The position numbers and the translations under genes are program-made. The notes under the pieces are model-generated. The model was given only the letters and a program-made list of their open reading frames with translations. It was not told the DNA's origin and searched no databases. Shown piece by piece: positions 28,549 through 37,469 of a stretch of 64,000 nucleotides of DNA; position 1 is the first letter of the stretch, and the number at the start of each line of letters is the position of its first letter. Source of the DNA: Hallella multisaccharivorax DSM 17128 (lineage in GTDB: Bacteria; Bacteroidota; Bacteroidia; Bacteroidales; Bacteroidaceae); assembly GCF_000218235.1 (NCBI RefSeq), contig NZ_GL945017.1, forward strand, positions 2,364,953-2,428,952, in the 5' to 3' direction.

Positions 28549-30297
28549 TCAGATTGCATTGATGAAGGCAACGACGGCGTCGCGGTCCTTCTTACTCAGA
28601 TAATAGAACTTCTTCGCAGCCCAGTAAGCATCGCTCTCTTTGCTGTAAGCATGCCACATGATGGCCTCGACGACATTACGTGCACGACAGTCGTGCAGAC
28701 GGTCGCTTCTGCCAGTCTCCTGCTGGCTCAGTCCGCGACCCCAGAGCGGTGTCGTGCGGCACCATCCTGTACGGATGTTGTTTGCCATGTGGAGCTTGTG
28801 CTGTACAAGGTCGGTATAAGGCCAGATGACAGAGTTGTCATAAGTGACCATCTTCGCCCCAGTCTGCGACATATAAGTCTTACTGGCGGGGTCAATCCAT
28901 ACATCATCCTTCCTGATGGTCCAGGACGGACGGTGACAGGATGTGCAACCCATCTGATAGAAGAGTTTCTTACCGCGCTGTACCTCCTCACTGTCGAGAT
29001 TACGGGCCCTTGGCACACCAAGACCACGGTGCCAGATGCCGAACTCATAGAAGTTCTCGTCCGTCATCTCCTCCTGTCCGTTCCAGGGAGCGGCATCGAC
29101 GAAATACTTACGGTACGTAGCCGAGTCGCTCTTGCTGTTCAGTCCGAGCAGTTTGTTGACGAGTGTAGCAATGCTCTCTTTCGTGCCGTCACCATAGTAG
29201 GGATGAAGCAGTGATGTGAGGCTCTTGCCCTGCTGCTGGATGTAAGAGACGACACCATCGTCCTCACTCATCGCCTTGGCCCAGGCCTTCGTGGTATAAA
29301 GATAGTGGCGGTCGGAGCGTGTCACGTTCGTGATGTTCCAGATAGCGTTGCCGCCAGGACCATCGAGCAGCGTGGCGCGTGTCATGGCGTAGGTGAACTT
29401 CTTCACGCGTTTTGTGCCGTCAGCAAGAGGATACCAGGCCGAAGCAGCCCAGTCGTTGGTTGCAGCATTCCACATACCCGGGTTGAGGGCAGCATGTTGA
29501 GCTTCCCTCTGATACTGTACCTTCATGGAATCCTGAGAGATAGCGTCGAGCAGACCGGTACCGTACATGCCGATGGTAGACTCGAGGCGCACCTCATAGT
29601 TAGTCGGTTTGGGGTCGGTATTGAAAGCAGACTGGTCAATGGTCACCTCCGGATAGATAAGGCTATAGCTCTCACCGTCAGGGAACTTCATCGGCAGGCC
29701 TGAGGGCATAGATGACACATTCTTCCACGTGATGTGGATACCGCTCTCATCAATAGGAGCCTTAAACGGTTCCATCGCCTTGGTCTGCGGCATACCCGTC
29801 ACCTCTGAGATGTAACTGTTGGCAGCATAAGCTTTGCCGTTGGCATCGGTGCCGGCTGTGGGGTGATAGACAACGAGCAGATAACCGTTGCCCATCTCGT
29901 TGGCTCGGTATTCGTTCTGACGCTTGCCGTGACCGTAACTCGGATGGCAGTACTCACAGCCTGTGCGAACCCAGGCAGGACCTAAGCCCCAGAAAGGTTT
30001 CGTGAAATAGTTTGCATCGTGCTCGAAGAAGTTCTCACCATGTTTGAAGGTAGTGTAGAGTCCTTCGTTGTCGATAGCCGGTGACTGGTTGGAATAGCAG
30101 CCCTGCTCATTGGAGGTCGTTCCCTTCTCGCCGCCCGGAAGCCATTCAGCATCGGAGAACGTAGCCAAAGAGTCCTTAACCCATGAGGTCCCCGAACCGC
30201 CTTTGCCGCCATTGTCGGGATTCAAATCCGGATTGTCTTTGCAGGATGCAAAGGCCAGCGCTACGAACCCCGCACATACAATAAAAAATCTATTCAT
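28549..30297 (-). CDS. Di-heme c-type oxidoreductase lipoprotein (DUF1111/DHOR)
   Basis: This 582-residue lipoprotein (signal peptide to AFASC, Cys19) has two heme-binding CxxCH motifs, CEYCH near residue 114 and CTSCH near 451. It also has the extended fold of the di-heme 'thiol oxidoreductase' family, which is related to MauG-type peroxidases. It presumably works in the periplasm or at the surface on a redox-active metal or protein. It lies between two imelysin genes and upstream of ccsBA, which could attach its hemes. I chose ATG at 30297 because the signal peptide is then ideal. ATG at 30315 is possible. Confidence 0.88.
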   Translation of the reverse strand: MNRFFIVCAGFVALAFASCKDNPDLNPDNGGKGGSGTSWVKDSLATFSDAEWLPGGEKGTTSNEQGCYSNQSPAIDNEGLYTTFKHGENFFEHDANYFTKPFWGLGPAWVRTGCEYCHPSYGHGKRQNEYRANEMGNGYLLVVYHPTAGTDANGKAYAANSYISEVTGMPQTKAMEPFKAPIDESGIHITWKNVSSMPSGLPMKFPDGESYSLIYPEVTIDQSAFNTDPKPTNYEVRLESTIGMYGTGLLDAISQDSMKVQYQREAQHAALNPGMWNAATNDWAASAWYPLADGTKRVKKFTYAMTRATLLDGPGGNAIWNITNVTRSDRHYLYTTKAWAKAMSEDDGVVSYIQQQGKSLTSLLHPYYGDGTKESIATLVNKLLGLNSKSDSATYRKYFVDAAPWNGQEEMTDENFYEFGIWHRGLGVPRARNLDSEEVQRGKKLFYQMGCTSCHRPSWTIRKDDVWIDPASKTYMSQTGAKMVTYDNSVIWPYTDLVQHKLHMANNIRTGWCRTTPLWGRGLSQQETGRSDRLHDCRARNVVEAIMWHAYSKESDAYWAAKKFYYLSKKDRDAVVAFINAI

Positions 30298-30320
30298 AAT
30301 GTTTTTATATTTCATTTGCA

Positions 30321-30458
30321 GAGGCTGCCACAGGAGGTAACCGCTCAGTCTGCCTTATCCGGGTTTGCGATCTAAGTTATATGGCATCGCGATATAACTT
30401 AAACCGCGGTGCGAGATCACCTGTATCGCAACATCTGAACAGTTACCACCGGAGCCTC
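30321..30458 (-). other. Structured intergenic element inside the imelysin operon
   Basis: Nested complementary arms fill most of the 197-bp gap between imelysin and di-heme genes: GAGGCT (30321-30326) with AGCCTC (30453-30458), GGAGGTAAC (30333-30341) with GTTACCACC (30442-30450, one mismatch), and an inner hairpin AAGTTATAT/ATATAACTT (30374-30382, 30392-30400) supported by GGTTT/AAACC. As RNA this would be a long closed structure just before the di-heme start. It matches no riboswitch I recognise. A mobile palindromic repeat is the other reading. Confidence 0.55.
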
Positions 30459-30494
30459 CCTCGCAATAGATGATAAATGATGATGGAAATAACC

Positions 30495-31793
30495 TTACTT
30501 CGTCTGCTGCTGGATATAGTCGTTGGCCTTCGTCAACTTGTTGGACAGCGCCGTGCAGGCATCGATGGCAGCCTTCACCTGAGCATTCTTATAGTTATTG
30601 ACAAACGGTACGGGACAAGCCTTGATCTTAGCCTGAGCATCATCTATGGCTGCCTCAACTTCCTTGCCTAAGCTCGGGTTGAGCGAAGCAAAGTAGTTGT
30701 GGAAAGAATAGGTTCCAGTCTTTGTGTTATCCGTGCTGTAACCACCGAACCAGATGTTCTTGATGCTCTGGATATTATCCCAGAAGTCTGTCAGGGAATT
30801 GTGGCTGAACGGCGACTCGATATAGTTAGGATCGCTCTCTGCATTTTCTGAGTTGGTGTTCAGACCATAAGGCTTACCCATCTTCGTCTGACCGACCTCA
30901 TCACAGATACCGCCGCAGCCCTGGTCTCCGACGAGCAGTGCAGAGACGGCACTCTTCACCGACGTGTAAAGACTGCCGCTCTTTCCGGCGTTCTTCATGT
31001 TCTCGCCATAAGTGAGGCTGCTGCTCGGCATGCTTGTCTTCCACTCGTGACTGTCCAGCCATGCCTTGTGTTCTGCCGTTCCGCCTGACCAACACACCTC
31101 CAACTCGTAGATCGATCCCATGAGGTCGCCCGCCACAGCCACACCAAACTTCAGCTCATTGATGGGCTTGATATCCATGAAATTGGCACGATCGTTATAG
31201 TCATCATAAGTACTGTTGAAAGAGCTTACCTTACGAGGAGCACCATCACGGAAGATGATGAACTCGACAGAATGGAAGCCGAGGAGGTTCTGGTTAAGGT
31301 CTCCGTGAATGTTGTCGATGTTGGCATTCTCATCATCTGTGGTGTAACGTGCGAGCTGTGTAGTGTTCAGCAACTGACTGTGCAGTGCAGAGAGGTCAAG
31401 GGGCCAGGTATCGATATGCGGGTCAATGTCGTAGTCGCTGGCAGCTCCGAGCAGGAAAGCCTCACTCTTCTCGTAGCAGGCGCGCGCCGCCTTCCAGCTG
31501 GCGCAGGCGTTGTCGACCATTGTCTGTGTGGCATTACCCTTATCGACAGCGTCGCGCAGCGTTTTCATCTGGTTGTAGAAGTTGGTGGCGTTGACAGCCA
31601 TCTCTGCATAGGTGGCATTGATGGTGTTGCTGACAATACCGGAGACAGTCTTGGAGAGATAATCCTCCTCGGTCAGATCGCCTACTTTAACGGCGGGGCC
31701 GTTGTCGTCGTTATCACTGCTACAGGACGCCATGCCCATAGTCATCGTGGCTGCTGCCATGAGGAACAGCGCCGATTTGAAAATCTTTTTCAT
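30495..31793 (-). CDS. Imelysin-family lipoprotein (upstream copy)
   Basis: This 432-residue lipoprotein (signal peptide to MGMASC, Cys24) has the GxHxxE motif as GFHSVE (about 172-177), followed by FIIFRDGAPRKV. That stretch is strikingly parallel to the same part of the second imelysin. Imelysin-like proteins of this type (IrpA/IcmP group) are often iron-repressed and implicated in metal acquisition. It follows the porin-like gene by 48 bp and precedes the structured element and the di-heme gene, all on one strand. The length is typical. Zinc or iron binding is inferred from the family. Confidence 0.87.
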   Translation of the reverse strand: MKKIFKSALFLMAAATMTMGMASCSSDNDDNGPAVKVGDLTEEDYLSKTVSGIVSNTINATYAEMAVNATNFYNQMKTLRDAVDKGNATQTMVDNACASWKAARACYEKSEAFLLGAASDYDIDPHIDTWPLDLSALHSQLLNTTQLARYTTDDENANIDNIHGDLNQNLLGFHSVEFIIFRDGAPRKVSSFNSTYDDYNDRANFMDIKPINELKFGVAVAGDLMGSIYELEVCWSGGTAEHKAWLDSHEWKTSMPSSSLTYGENMKNAGKSGSLYTSVKSAVSALLVGDQGCGGICDEVGQTKMGKPYGLNTNSENAESDPNYIESPFSHNSLTDFWDNIQSIKNIWFGGYSTDNTKTGTYSFHNYFASLNPSLGKEVEAAIDDAQAKIKACPVPFVNNYKNAQVKAAIDACTALSNKLTKANDYIQQQTK

Positions 31794-31841
31794 AAACTGT
31801 GATTTTGTTTGTTAGTATGGTCTATTGGTCATGCTGCACCA

Positions 31842-33134
31842 TTACAGGAAGAACCCTTCGTAGGCAATGCCGAAATTGACGGCGGGCTCGTCGTTGCAGG
31901 GACTCTTGAGAAAACGTTTGGTGTAGTCGAACTTCAGGACAATCTGAGAGATAGGATAATAGTTGAGGCCGAAACTCATGACGTTCTTGGCCTCATAAGG
32001 ATACTCCGCCTGACGACTGTCGCGGACATAAGAGTTATAATAGTCGTAACGGCCGAAGACATAGAGTTTCTGGTTGTCGGCACGCAGTTTCTCAATCTGT
32101 GAGAACACGTCGTAACCAGCCTCTACGCCGATGGCAACGGCATTCTTGCCGACCTCAGAACTGCTGTAAGGAGAGGTCTTCGTGCTGCGGCCCGAGAGAT
32201 ATTTCACATTATAGGCATCGCCGAGATGACCATAAGTAGCCTGTCCGCGCACGATCCAGTTCCAGCGGTTGACGGTGAAATCAAAAGAGCCGATGGACAC
32301 AGCGCCCTTGAGCTTGTCGTTAGAGTCGTTGATATAAGTATTGTTGATGCTGTGACCGTAGTAACCGCTCAGACCGAGACGTACACCCGGAGTAGCGAAC
32401 CAGTCAAGGCGGGCTGCTGTAGCATACTTGCTGGCGGGGTCGAACTCGAAAGCGGAATGGGTGCCCTTGTGAATCCAGCCGTCACGGTCGAAGTGCATCG
32501 CGTCGAGACCTTCCAGGAACTGTACCTCATACTTGAACCTGCCGAGATACCCCCAGAGGCTCACACCGGTCTGATGCCAGGTGGAAGGAAGAATGGTGTT
32601 CTCACCTTCGGGGCGATAGACCGTAAAGAAATTGAGTGGCTCGTGGTGGGAGTTGTTAAGACCTACGGGCACGACAATGTGGCCGAAGCGCAGGTTCACG
32701 CCCCGGCAGAATGTCTTCTGCAACCAGAACTGCTCAAGTTCTACTTCGCCACCTTTCTCTGTCTCGGTCTCCCATTCGCCGCCTTCCTCGTATTCGCGCT
32801 CGTAGGCAGAGCCGGTGCCACCATGCTCAAATTCGATCTCCGAGCCCATCTTCCAGCCTTTACCGAAATCGTAGCTCAGATAGATGACAGCGTGGGGGAT
32901 GTCGAATCGGCCGTAGCTCTTGTCATTCTTGTATTTAGAGGGTTCGGAGTAGCGGTAGACGTTATCACTGTAAAAGTTGCGGCTATAAGCCACTTCGCCA
33001 TAACCACCGACACTCAGACGATGGCCGCCGGCATGACTCATCACAGAGTCGGAGGCGTTAACCTGGGCTTGTGCACACTGAAAGCTGCCAAGCGCAAGGG
33101 CTGCCGAAAAGAGTCCAAAGAGAAGTTTGTCCAT
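31842..33134 (-). CDS. Outer-membrane porin-like beta-barrel protein
   Basis: The 430-residue protein has a signal peptide ending CAQAQ (about residue 24) and then alternating aromatic strands (LSVGGYGEVAYSRNFY, AVIYLSYDFGKGWKMGSEIE, NLRFGHIVVPVGL) ending in YEGFFL, as expected of a barrel. The acidic loop near residues 110-125 is notable. It is the first gene of the imelysin/di-heme/CcsBA operon, so it may admit a metal chelate or act as its outer-membrane partner. A promoter box TAATTTTG (33169-33162, minus strand) gives a leader of roughly 20 nt. Confidence 0.8.
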   Translation of the reverse strand: MDKLLFGLFSAALALGSFQCAQAQVNASDSVMSHAGGHRLSVGGYGEVAYSRNFYSDNVYRYSEPSKYKNDKSYGRFDIPHAVIYLSYDFGKGWKMGSEIEFEHGGTGSAYEREYEEGGEWETETEKGGEVELEQFWLQKTFCRGVNLRFGHIVVPVGLNNSHHEPLNFFTVYRPEGENTILPSTWHQTGVSLWGYLGRFKYEVQFLEGLDAMHFDRDGWIHKGTHSAFEFDPASKYATAARLDWFATPGVRLGLSGYYGHSINNTYINDSNDKLKGAVSIGSFDFTVNRWNWIVRGQATYGHLGDAYNVKYLSGRSTKTSPYSSSEVGKNAVAIGVEAGYDVFSQIEKLRADNQKLYVFGRYDYYNSYVRDSRQAEYPYEAKNVMSFGLNYYPISQIVLKFDYTKRFLKSPCNDEPAVNFGIAYEGFFL

Positions 33135-33475
33135 TGTTCTTGTTTCTTAATATTCTGAGTGCAAAATTAAAAAGAAACAAAAAATGACGCAATACTCAAA
33201 AATTAGTAAATTAGCAGGCTGCTTAACCCTTCTTTTATGGGGATTGAAACAACAGCACATTCCTTTTCATGTATTGAAAAGACGATCCTTGTGGCCACAC
33301 ACACCAAATAGCACAGATACCTACTTTTGGGGATAAAGAATATCATAACACAAAAAAAGGTCACAAAACCCTACTCAAAAATGGATAAATAACAAATAAA
33401 GATGACTTTTACTACTAAAGCTGACACTTGGGTATTAACTTCTGCAAGGCATAAGTTTCCTACATTATAGTAATG

Positions 33476-33775
33476 CTATCCCTTCCCGAACAGATGTCGG
33501 ATAACTTCTATTGGCGCAAAAAATATCATGCGTGGCCCTGTCCATCGCATGACACGCCTCACCTCCTCGCGCTGCCTTGGAGCATAGCAATGGGAGCTGC
33601 AATACTTGCAAGGCGGTTTCCTGTCTTGCCAATGACAGCGGTCAAGGCGGCGCTGACAGTAGTCGATAAGTTCAGCGTGCACCTTATCGGGCTGTGAAAG
33701 ATGAAGGTGATAGCGGCAGTAAAGCCGTATCATGAAAGCAATGGTACGCTTCTCACGCTCAATGACTTTTCCCAT
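33476..33775 (-). CDS. Nitrous-oxide-stimulated promoter family protein (YgbA-like)
   Basis: This 99-residue protein has the family pattern: an N-terminal basic stretch (VIEREKRTIAFMIRLYCRYHH-like), paired cysteines in CKYCSSHCY, and the C-terminal block RRVMRWTGPRMIFFAPI that defines the YgbA_NO family. Members are linked to nitrosative stress and iron by context in other bacteria. The exact activity is unsettled. It begins 2 bp after the nuclease stop on the same strand, so they form a two-gene operon. The cysteine cluster suggests metal or NO sensing, which is inference. Confidence 0.78.
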   Translation of the reverse strand: MGKVIEREKRTIAFMIRLYCRYHLHLSQPDKVHAELIDYCQRRLDRCHWQDRKPPCKYCSSHCYAPRQREEVRRVMRWTGPRMIFFAPIEVIRHLFGKG

Positions 33776-33777
33776 GA

Positions 33778-34695
33778 TTATAATCCCCAGTCGGAGAGCA
33801 TTTTGCTTTTTGACGCCGACTCAACCTTGTTCTCTATGTTATCGGGGAGGTTGCAGAAGAAGTCAATGCCTGTGAGCTTTTCCAACTCATCAATGGAGAC
33901 GACATACTTGGACAGGTCGGTATCATCATTGACTTTGTGCTCAAACCACAGTCCGATAGCCTTATACTGTCCGTTCTTCACAGCGAGGATGGCGGCGAAG
34001 AAATACTTGGGTACGATGAGCTTGCTTTTAGGCGTGTAACCTGCTATCTGTGAACTGTTATCAATGGTCCCGCCTTTGCAGACATAGAGGATGTCGCGAT
34101 ACTTAGATGTGTTCCATGTGTTGCGCAGCTGGCCCTCCATGTTTTCCCATACACCGGCATTGAACCCGTGGACCTGTGGCTGCATATTACTCAGATAGTA
34201 GGTCTGCTCATTGGCGTCCCGAGAGTTTTGGCGGTCGGCTGACGGACAGATATGTCCGCGATCGTAGCCGGAGCCCCTATAGTCGCTGAGTGTGGTACGG
34301 TAGGCTTGAGGGATATTTGGGTCTTCCTGGAAAGGATCGCCCTGCCAGGAGGTGTTCTTCCAATAGCTTCTTTTCCAATTGACGACACTGTTAGTCGCAT
34401 CTATTTCATAGCACGACCACCGCTGAGCCTTCTTGTCACAGTCCCATTCGAGGGAATAGTTGACACCATAGTCAGACGTGGAGTGTACGATGACGAGGTT
34501 GTTGCCGCCCAACTTGATATGCGGGAACTCCAGGCGAGCGTAGTTGGCATTTGCCGTGGTTGGGTTGGCATTGGCGTTGACGGTGGTGCCGTTGTCTGTC
34601 CCCGGTTTGGGGAGGTTGTCGTTCTCACTGCATGAGAAGGTGAGGAAAAAGAGTGCAAAGAGCAGCGATGATATTGTCTTCCAACTGTATTTCAT
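33778..34695 (-). CDS. DNA/RNA non-specific endonuclease, surface lipoprotein
   Basis: The 305-residue protein has a lipoprotein signal peptide (TFSCSE, Cys22), an Asn/Thr-rich linker and a NUC1-type beta-beta-alpha metal nuclease domain. The signature DRGHICPSADR has its catalytic His near residue 148, and the expected downstream Asn is in QTYYLSNMQPQ. It should cut extracellular DNA and RNA. I chose ATG at 34695 because the longer frame to 34785 hides the signal peptide. It is followed after 2 bp by the YgbA-like gene. The OB-fold and TonB receptor genes lie just upstream across the L31 gene. Confidence 0.92.
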   Translation of the reverse strand: MKYSWKTISSLLFALFFLTFSCSENDNLPKPGTDNGTTVNANANPTTANANYARLEFPHIKLGGNNLVIVHSTSDYGVNYSLEWDCDKKAQRWSCYEIDATNSVVNWKRSYWKNTSWQGDPFQEDPNIPQAYRTTLSDYRGSGYDRGHICPSADRQNSRDANEQTYYLSNMQPQVHGFNAGVWENMEGQLRNTWNTSKYRDILYVCKGGTIDNSSQIAGYTPKSKLIVPKYFFAAILAVKNGQYKAIGLWFEHKVNDDTDLSKYVVSIDELEKLTGIDFFCNLPDNIENKVESASKSKMLSDWGL

Positions 34696-34817
34696 AGAAG
34701 AATCTTTCTTGTAGAGATTTGTAGGAAAATGTTTATTGAACACAAAAGTGCGGACGGACGCATATGCAACTACGTCCGACCGCACTCCCTCGAATCTGTA
34801 TACTTGTGAATAAAGTA

Positions 34818-35069
34818 TTACTTCTTCAGCTTACCGTAGCGGTTCATGAAGCGGTCCACGCGACCTGCTGTATCGACGAGCTTGCTCTTGCCGGTATAGA
34901 AGGGGTGAGAGCTGCTGGAAATTTCGACCTTTACCACTGGGTAAGTCTCACCTTCAAACTCTACTGTATCTGTTGTCTTGCATGTAGATTTTGTAAGGAA
35001 CATATCGCCGTTGGACATGTCCTTGAACACGACGGGACGATAGTTTTCTGGATGAATACCTTTTTTCAT
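34818..35069 (-). CDS. rpmE2: 50S ribosomal protein L31, type B
   Basis: This 83-residue protein, [20 protein letters not shown] to [13 protein letters not shown], lacks the CxxC zinc motif of classic L31. It has the long type B form used when zinc is scarce or, in Bacteroidota, as the regular L31. Its own promoter box TAACTTTG (35126-35119, minus strand) gives a leader of about 50 nt. It appears to be a separate unit between the nuclease genes and the OB-fold operon. Confidence 0.96.
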   Translation of the reverse strand: MKKGIHPENYRPVVFKDMSNGDMFLTKSTCKTTDTVEFEGETYPVVKVEISSSSHPFYTGKSKLVDTAGRVDRFMNRYGKLKK

Positions 35070-35218
35070 TTTAATCTTTATGTAATGTATTAATTATATG
35101 CTAATGCTAAATCGGATGCAAAGTTACTGCTTTTTCTTTGAGTCACCAAAGAAAAAAGTAGATTTATTTGCGGTCTCCTTTTCCTTTCAGTTGCTTGGTG
35201 CAAGGGTTCACTGTCGTC

Positions 35219-36568
35219 TTACTTGGCATAGGTGATGGTGATGGTCTGAACACGCAGCTGCACCCCACCCTTGGTAAGGCTGGGGTCAGCATTGGTGTAC
35301 ACGACGCTGTTGCCAGAGAAAGTGACGGTCGCCGTGGCGTTGCCCACGCAGTTGGTGCCATTGTAAACGTCGCAGGTGAAGACAATTTTTGCGATTGGCT
35401 TGGAAGCCGTGAATGTCAAGGTGTTGTTGAGATAGACGCGCACGCCCTTGGTCTTTGTGTAGAAGGTTGGTGCTGTTGTTGCTTCTCCCTTGCCAAAGAT
35501 GACGGTTGTGCCATCTGGGAATTTAGCTTCCGTGACTGTCTTCGTGTCTTCATATCCCTGTCTGCTCAAGTCGATAAACGTGCTCTCTGTACCCTCGTTT
35601 GCATTGGCGTTGGTCAGTGTTACCGTGGTGCCACTGATGGTGATACCTTTCCCTGTGGTTATGGTCGGTTCAGTACTGCTGCCGTTTCCCTCACCTTCGA
35701 GCGAGACGATCTTGGAGCCGTACTGCATTTGCGGGGTGTTGCCCTTGTAATTGATCAGCGTTCCGACAACCGTTACTTTCTGGCCGACTTTCAGGTCTGT
35801 GGCAGCCGTGAACTTGGCGCCATCCTTGCCATAACCATTGTAGATGTAGAACTGTTCGCTGCTCTCCTTGCCGTCGTCAGAGATATAATAGTTCATCTCT
35901 CCATACTTTGAGTTGAAGTCGCCTACCTTGCTGATGACACCGCTGACGTAGACGTTCTCTCTCTTCTCGCCGTCTTTCAGCTGGGCGGCTGCCGCGTTGG
36001 CAGCGGTGGCGTTGAAGGGTCTGGCTTGTGTACCTGAACCTTTGGGCTCGCCAGTGGAAGGTGTCACAGGTGTGGTACCGGCAGTCTCACCGTTGAGGCT
36101 ATAGATATAACTGGCACCTTTGCCGACGGTCTCCGGAGTCTTGCCGTTGTAGTTGGTGAACTTTCCGTATACCACGACGGTGTCGCCTACCGATAGCTTG
36201 TCGTCGGCAGTGAACTTACGGTTACCAAGGTAATAGCTCTGGAAGATGTAGATCTCGTTCTTGCCGTCATCGGTGATGTAATAGTTGGCATTGCCGTATT
36301 TCTCAGTCTCTATCTCCTTGATCTCCTTAACGGCTCCCTTAACATAGATAGCCGTTGATGTCTCCCCGCCTGCGGCGAGAGCGTTGACCACTTTCAGTGC
36401 GCCAGCCACATTGTAGGGGTCGGTGGCGGTGCCTGTGCCTTTAGCCTCCGTCGTTGGCTCTCCCTTGCCTCCTGTGCCCGGTTCCTCGTATGGCATAGGT
36501 ACGTCGGAACATGCTGTGAAAGAGAAGAGAGCCAGCAAGGCTATGGCTAATTTGAATATCGTTTTCAT
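35219..36568 (-). CDS. Surface lipoprotein with two OB-fold domains
   Basis: This 449-residue lipoprotein (signal peptide to FTACSD, Cys20) has two similar domains of about 100 residues: TAIYVKGAVKEIKEIETEKY ... NYYITDDGKNEIYIFQSYYL and ENVYVSGVISKVGDFNSKYG ... YYISDDGKESSEQFYIYNGY. Each is preceded by GTGTATDPYNV or GSGTQARPFNA. These read as OB-fold domains of the kind found with secreted nucleases such as YhcR. A further beta domain ends the protein. It is third in an operon after the TonB receptor and the DUF5689-like lipoprotein (36-bp gap). Nucleic-acid binding is plausible but not shown. Confidence 0.75.
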   Translation of the reverse strand: MKTIFKLAIALLALFSFTACSDVPMPYEEPGTGGKGEPTTEAKGTGTATDPYNVAGALKVVNALAAGGETSTAIYVKGAVKEIKEIETEKYGNANYYITDDGKNEIYIFQSYYLGNRKFTADDKLSVGDTVVVYGKFTNYNGKTPETVGKGASYIYSLNGETAGTTPVTPSTGEPKGSGTQARPFNATAANAAAAQLKDGEKRENVYVSGVISKVGDFNSKYGEMNYYISDDGKESSEQFYIYNGYGKDGAKFTAATDLKVGQKVTVVGTLINYKGNTPQMQYGSKIVSLEGEGNGSSTEPTITTGKGITISGTTVTLTNANANEGTESTFIDLSRQGYEDTKTVTEAKFPDGTTVIFGKGEATTAPTFYTKTKGVRVYLNNTLTFTASKPIAKIVFTCDVYNGTNCVGNATATVTFSGNSVVYTNADPSLTKGGVQLRVQTITITYAK

Positions 36569-36604
36569 AATTATCTATAATAATAATGTGTATATTACGT
36601 ATGG

Positions 36605-37453
36605 TTATTTATTCACTTTGATGTCGCTGGTCTTGCGTATAAGGATCTGCCAGGTGTTGTTGTAGCGTGTGGCGATGCCTGTGATGTCGGCGCTCTGTTT
36701 CTTCTTGGCTGTGGCGTCGTAGGGCAGTGTCATGGCAGCGAAGTCGGCGTAGGTGCTGGTCCTGACCACAACGTTTGTGCCGTAGCCGTCGAGCTCCTGG
36801 TTGACGGCGTTGCCCACGGCTGTGCCTGAAGTGAAAGTAGCCTTGCCGTCAGCGTTCTTGAATGTGACGCCTTTCAGAGTGACGAGCTTGCCACAGTTGG
36901 CGTTCATGTTGCTCTTGACGGTGGCAAAGTCGACGGGCCGGATAGCATTGGCATCCGGCGAGCCCGTGATCTTGAAGTGTTTGCTCCAGATGTCCTTCTG
37001 CATGCGACCGATACTGTTGCCCTGATAGGGTGCGCCTATCTCAGGCATCTTACGGTAGCCGCCGATATAGAGCCCTTTGAGGTCGACGAGAATCTCGGCA
37101 CCCTCTGCGAGGTAACCGTTGAGACCTCCCTCATTGACGGCAATGATGATGGCGGCAGTGTTGTCCTGCAGCACCACCTGTTTGTAGATATTGCCGCCGA
37201 GGTCGTTGCCAGTAATGCGCCCCTTGATCATGATATTCTCGTCAATCTGCTTGTTCTGATCAGTGGAGGCAAAGACGTTGGGGTACTTCTTGATGAGCTC
37301 TGCGATGGTGATGACATTGTGCTCGGTGAGACTGTTGTTGCCGAAAGGAGCACCGTCCGTGAAGTCAGGCTCATCCCAGTCGCCGTTCATGCAGGACGAG
37401 AAAAGCCCGCACACCATGGCAAAGAGAAACAGATAAGTTGCTTTTATTTTCAT
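36605..37453 (-). CDS. DUF5689-like surface lipoprotein
   Basis: This 282-residue lipoprotein has a signal peptide ending LFSSC (Cys21) and the pattern ITIAELIKKYPNVF ... IMIKGRITGNDLGGNIYKQV ... GGYRKMPEIGA, which I recognise as the DUF5689 type, an OB-like beta domain often near secreted nucleases in Bacteroidota. Placed 16 bp after the TonB receptor, it likely sits beside it in the outer membrane, in the role SusD-type proteins play elsewhere. A C-terminal segment (QSADITGIATRYNNTWQILI) repeats the OB-like style. Ligand unknown. Confidence 0.72.
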   Translation of the reverse strand: MKIKATYLFLFAMVCGLFSSCMNGDWDEPDFTDGAPFGNNSLTEHNVITIAELIKKYPNVFASTDQNKQIDENIMIKGRITGNDLGGNIYKQVVLQDNTAAIIIAVNEGGLNGYLAEGAEILVDLKGLYIGGYRKMPEIGAPYQGNSIGRMQKDIWSKHFKITGSPDANAIRPVDFATVKSNMNANCGKLVTLKGVTFKNADGKATFTSGTAVGNAVNQELDGYGTNVVVRTSTYADFAAMTLPYDATAKKKQSADITGIATRYNNTWQILIRKTSDIKVNK

Positions 37454-37469
37454 AGCGTTTACTCCTTTC

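Noticed and set aside
30321..30458. Cobalamin or other known riboswitch
   Set aside because: The paired element lacks the conserved boxes I know for cobalamin, TPP or FMN riboswitches and lies inside an operon, not before a transporter of those ligands.
32226..33158. 310-residue plus-strand open frame
   Set aside because: Antisense to the porin-like gene with its signal peptide and promoter. The composition is that of a shadow frame.
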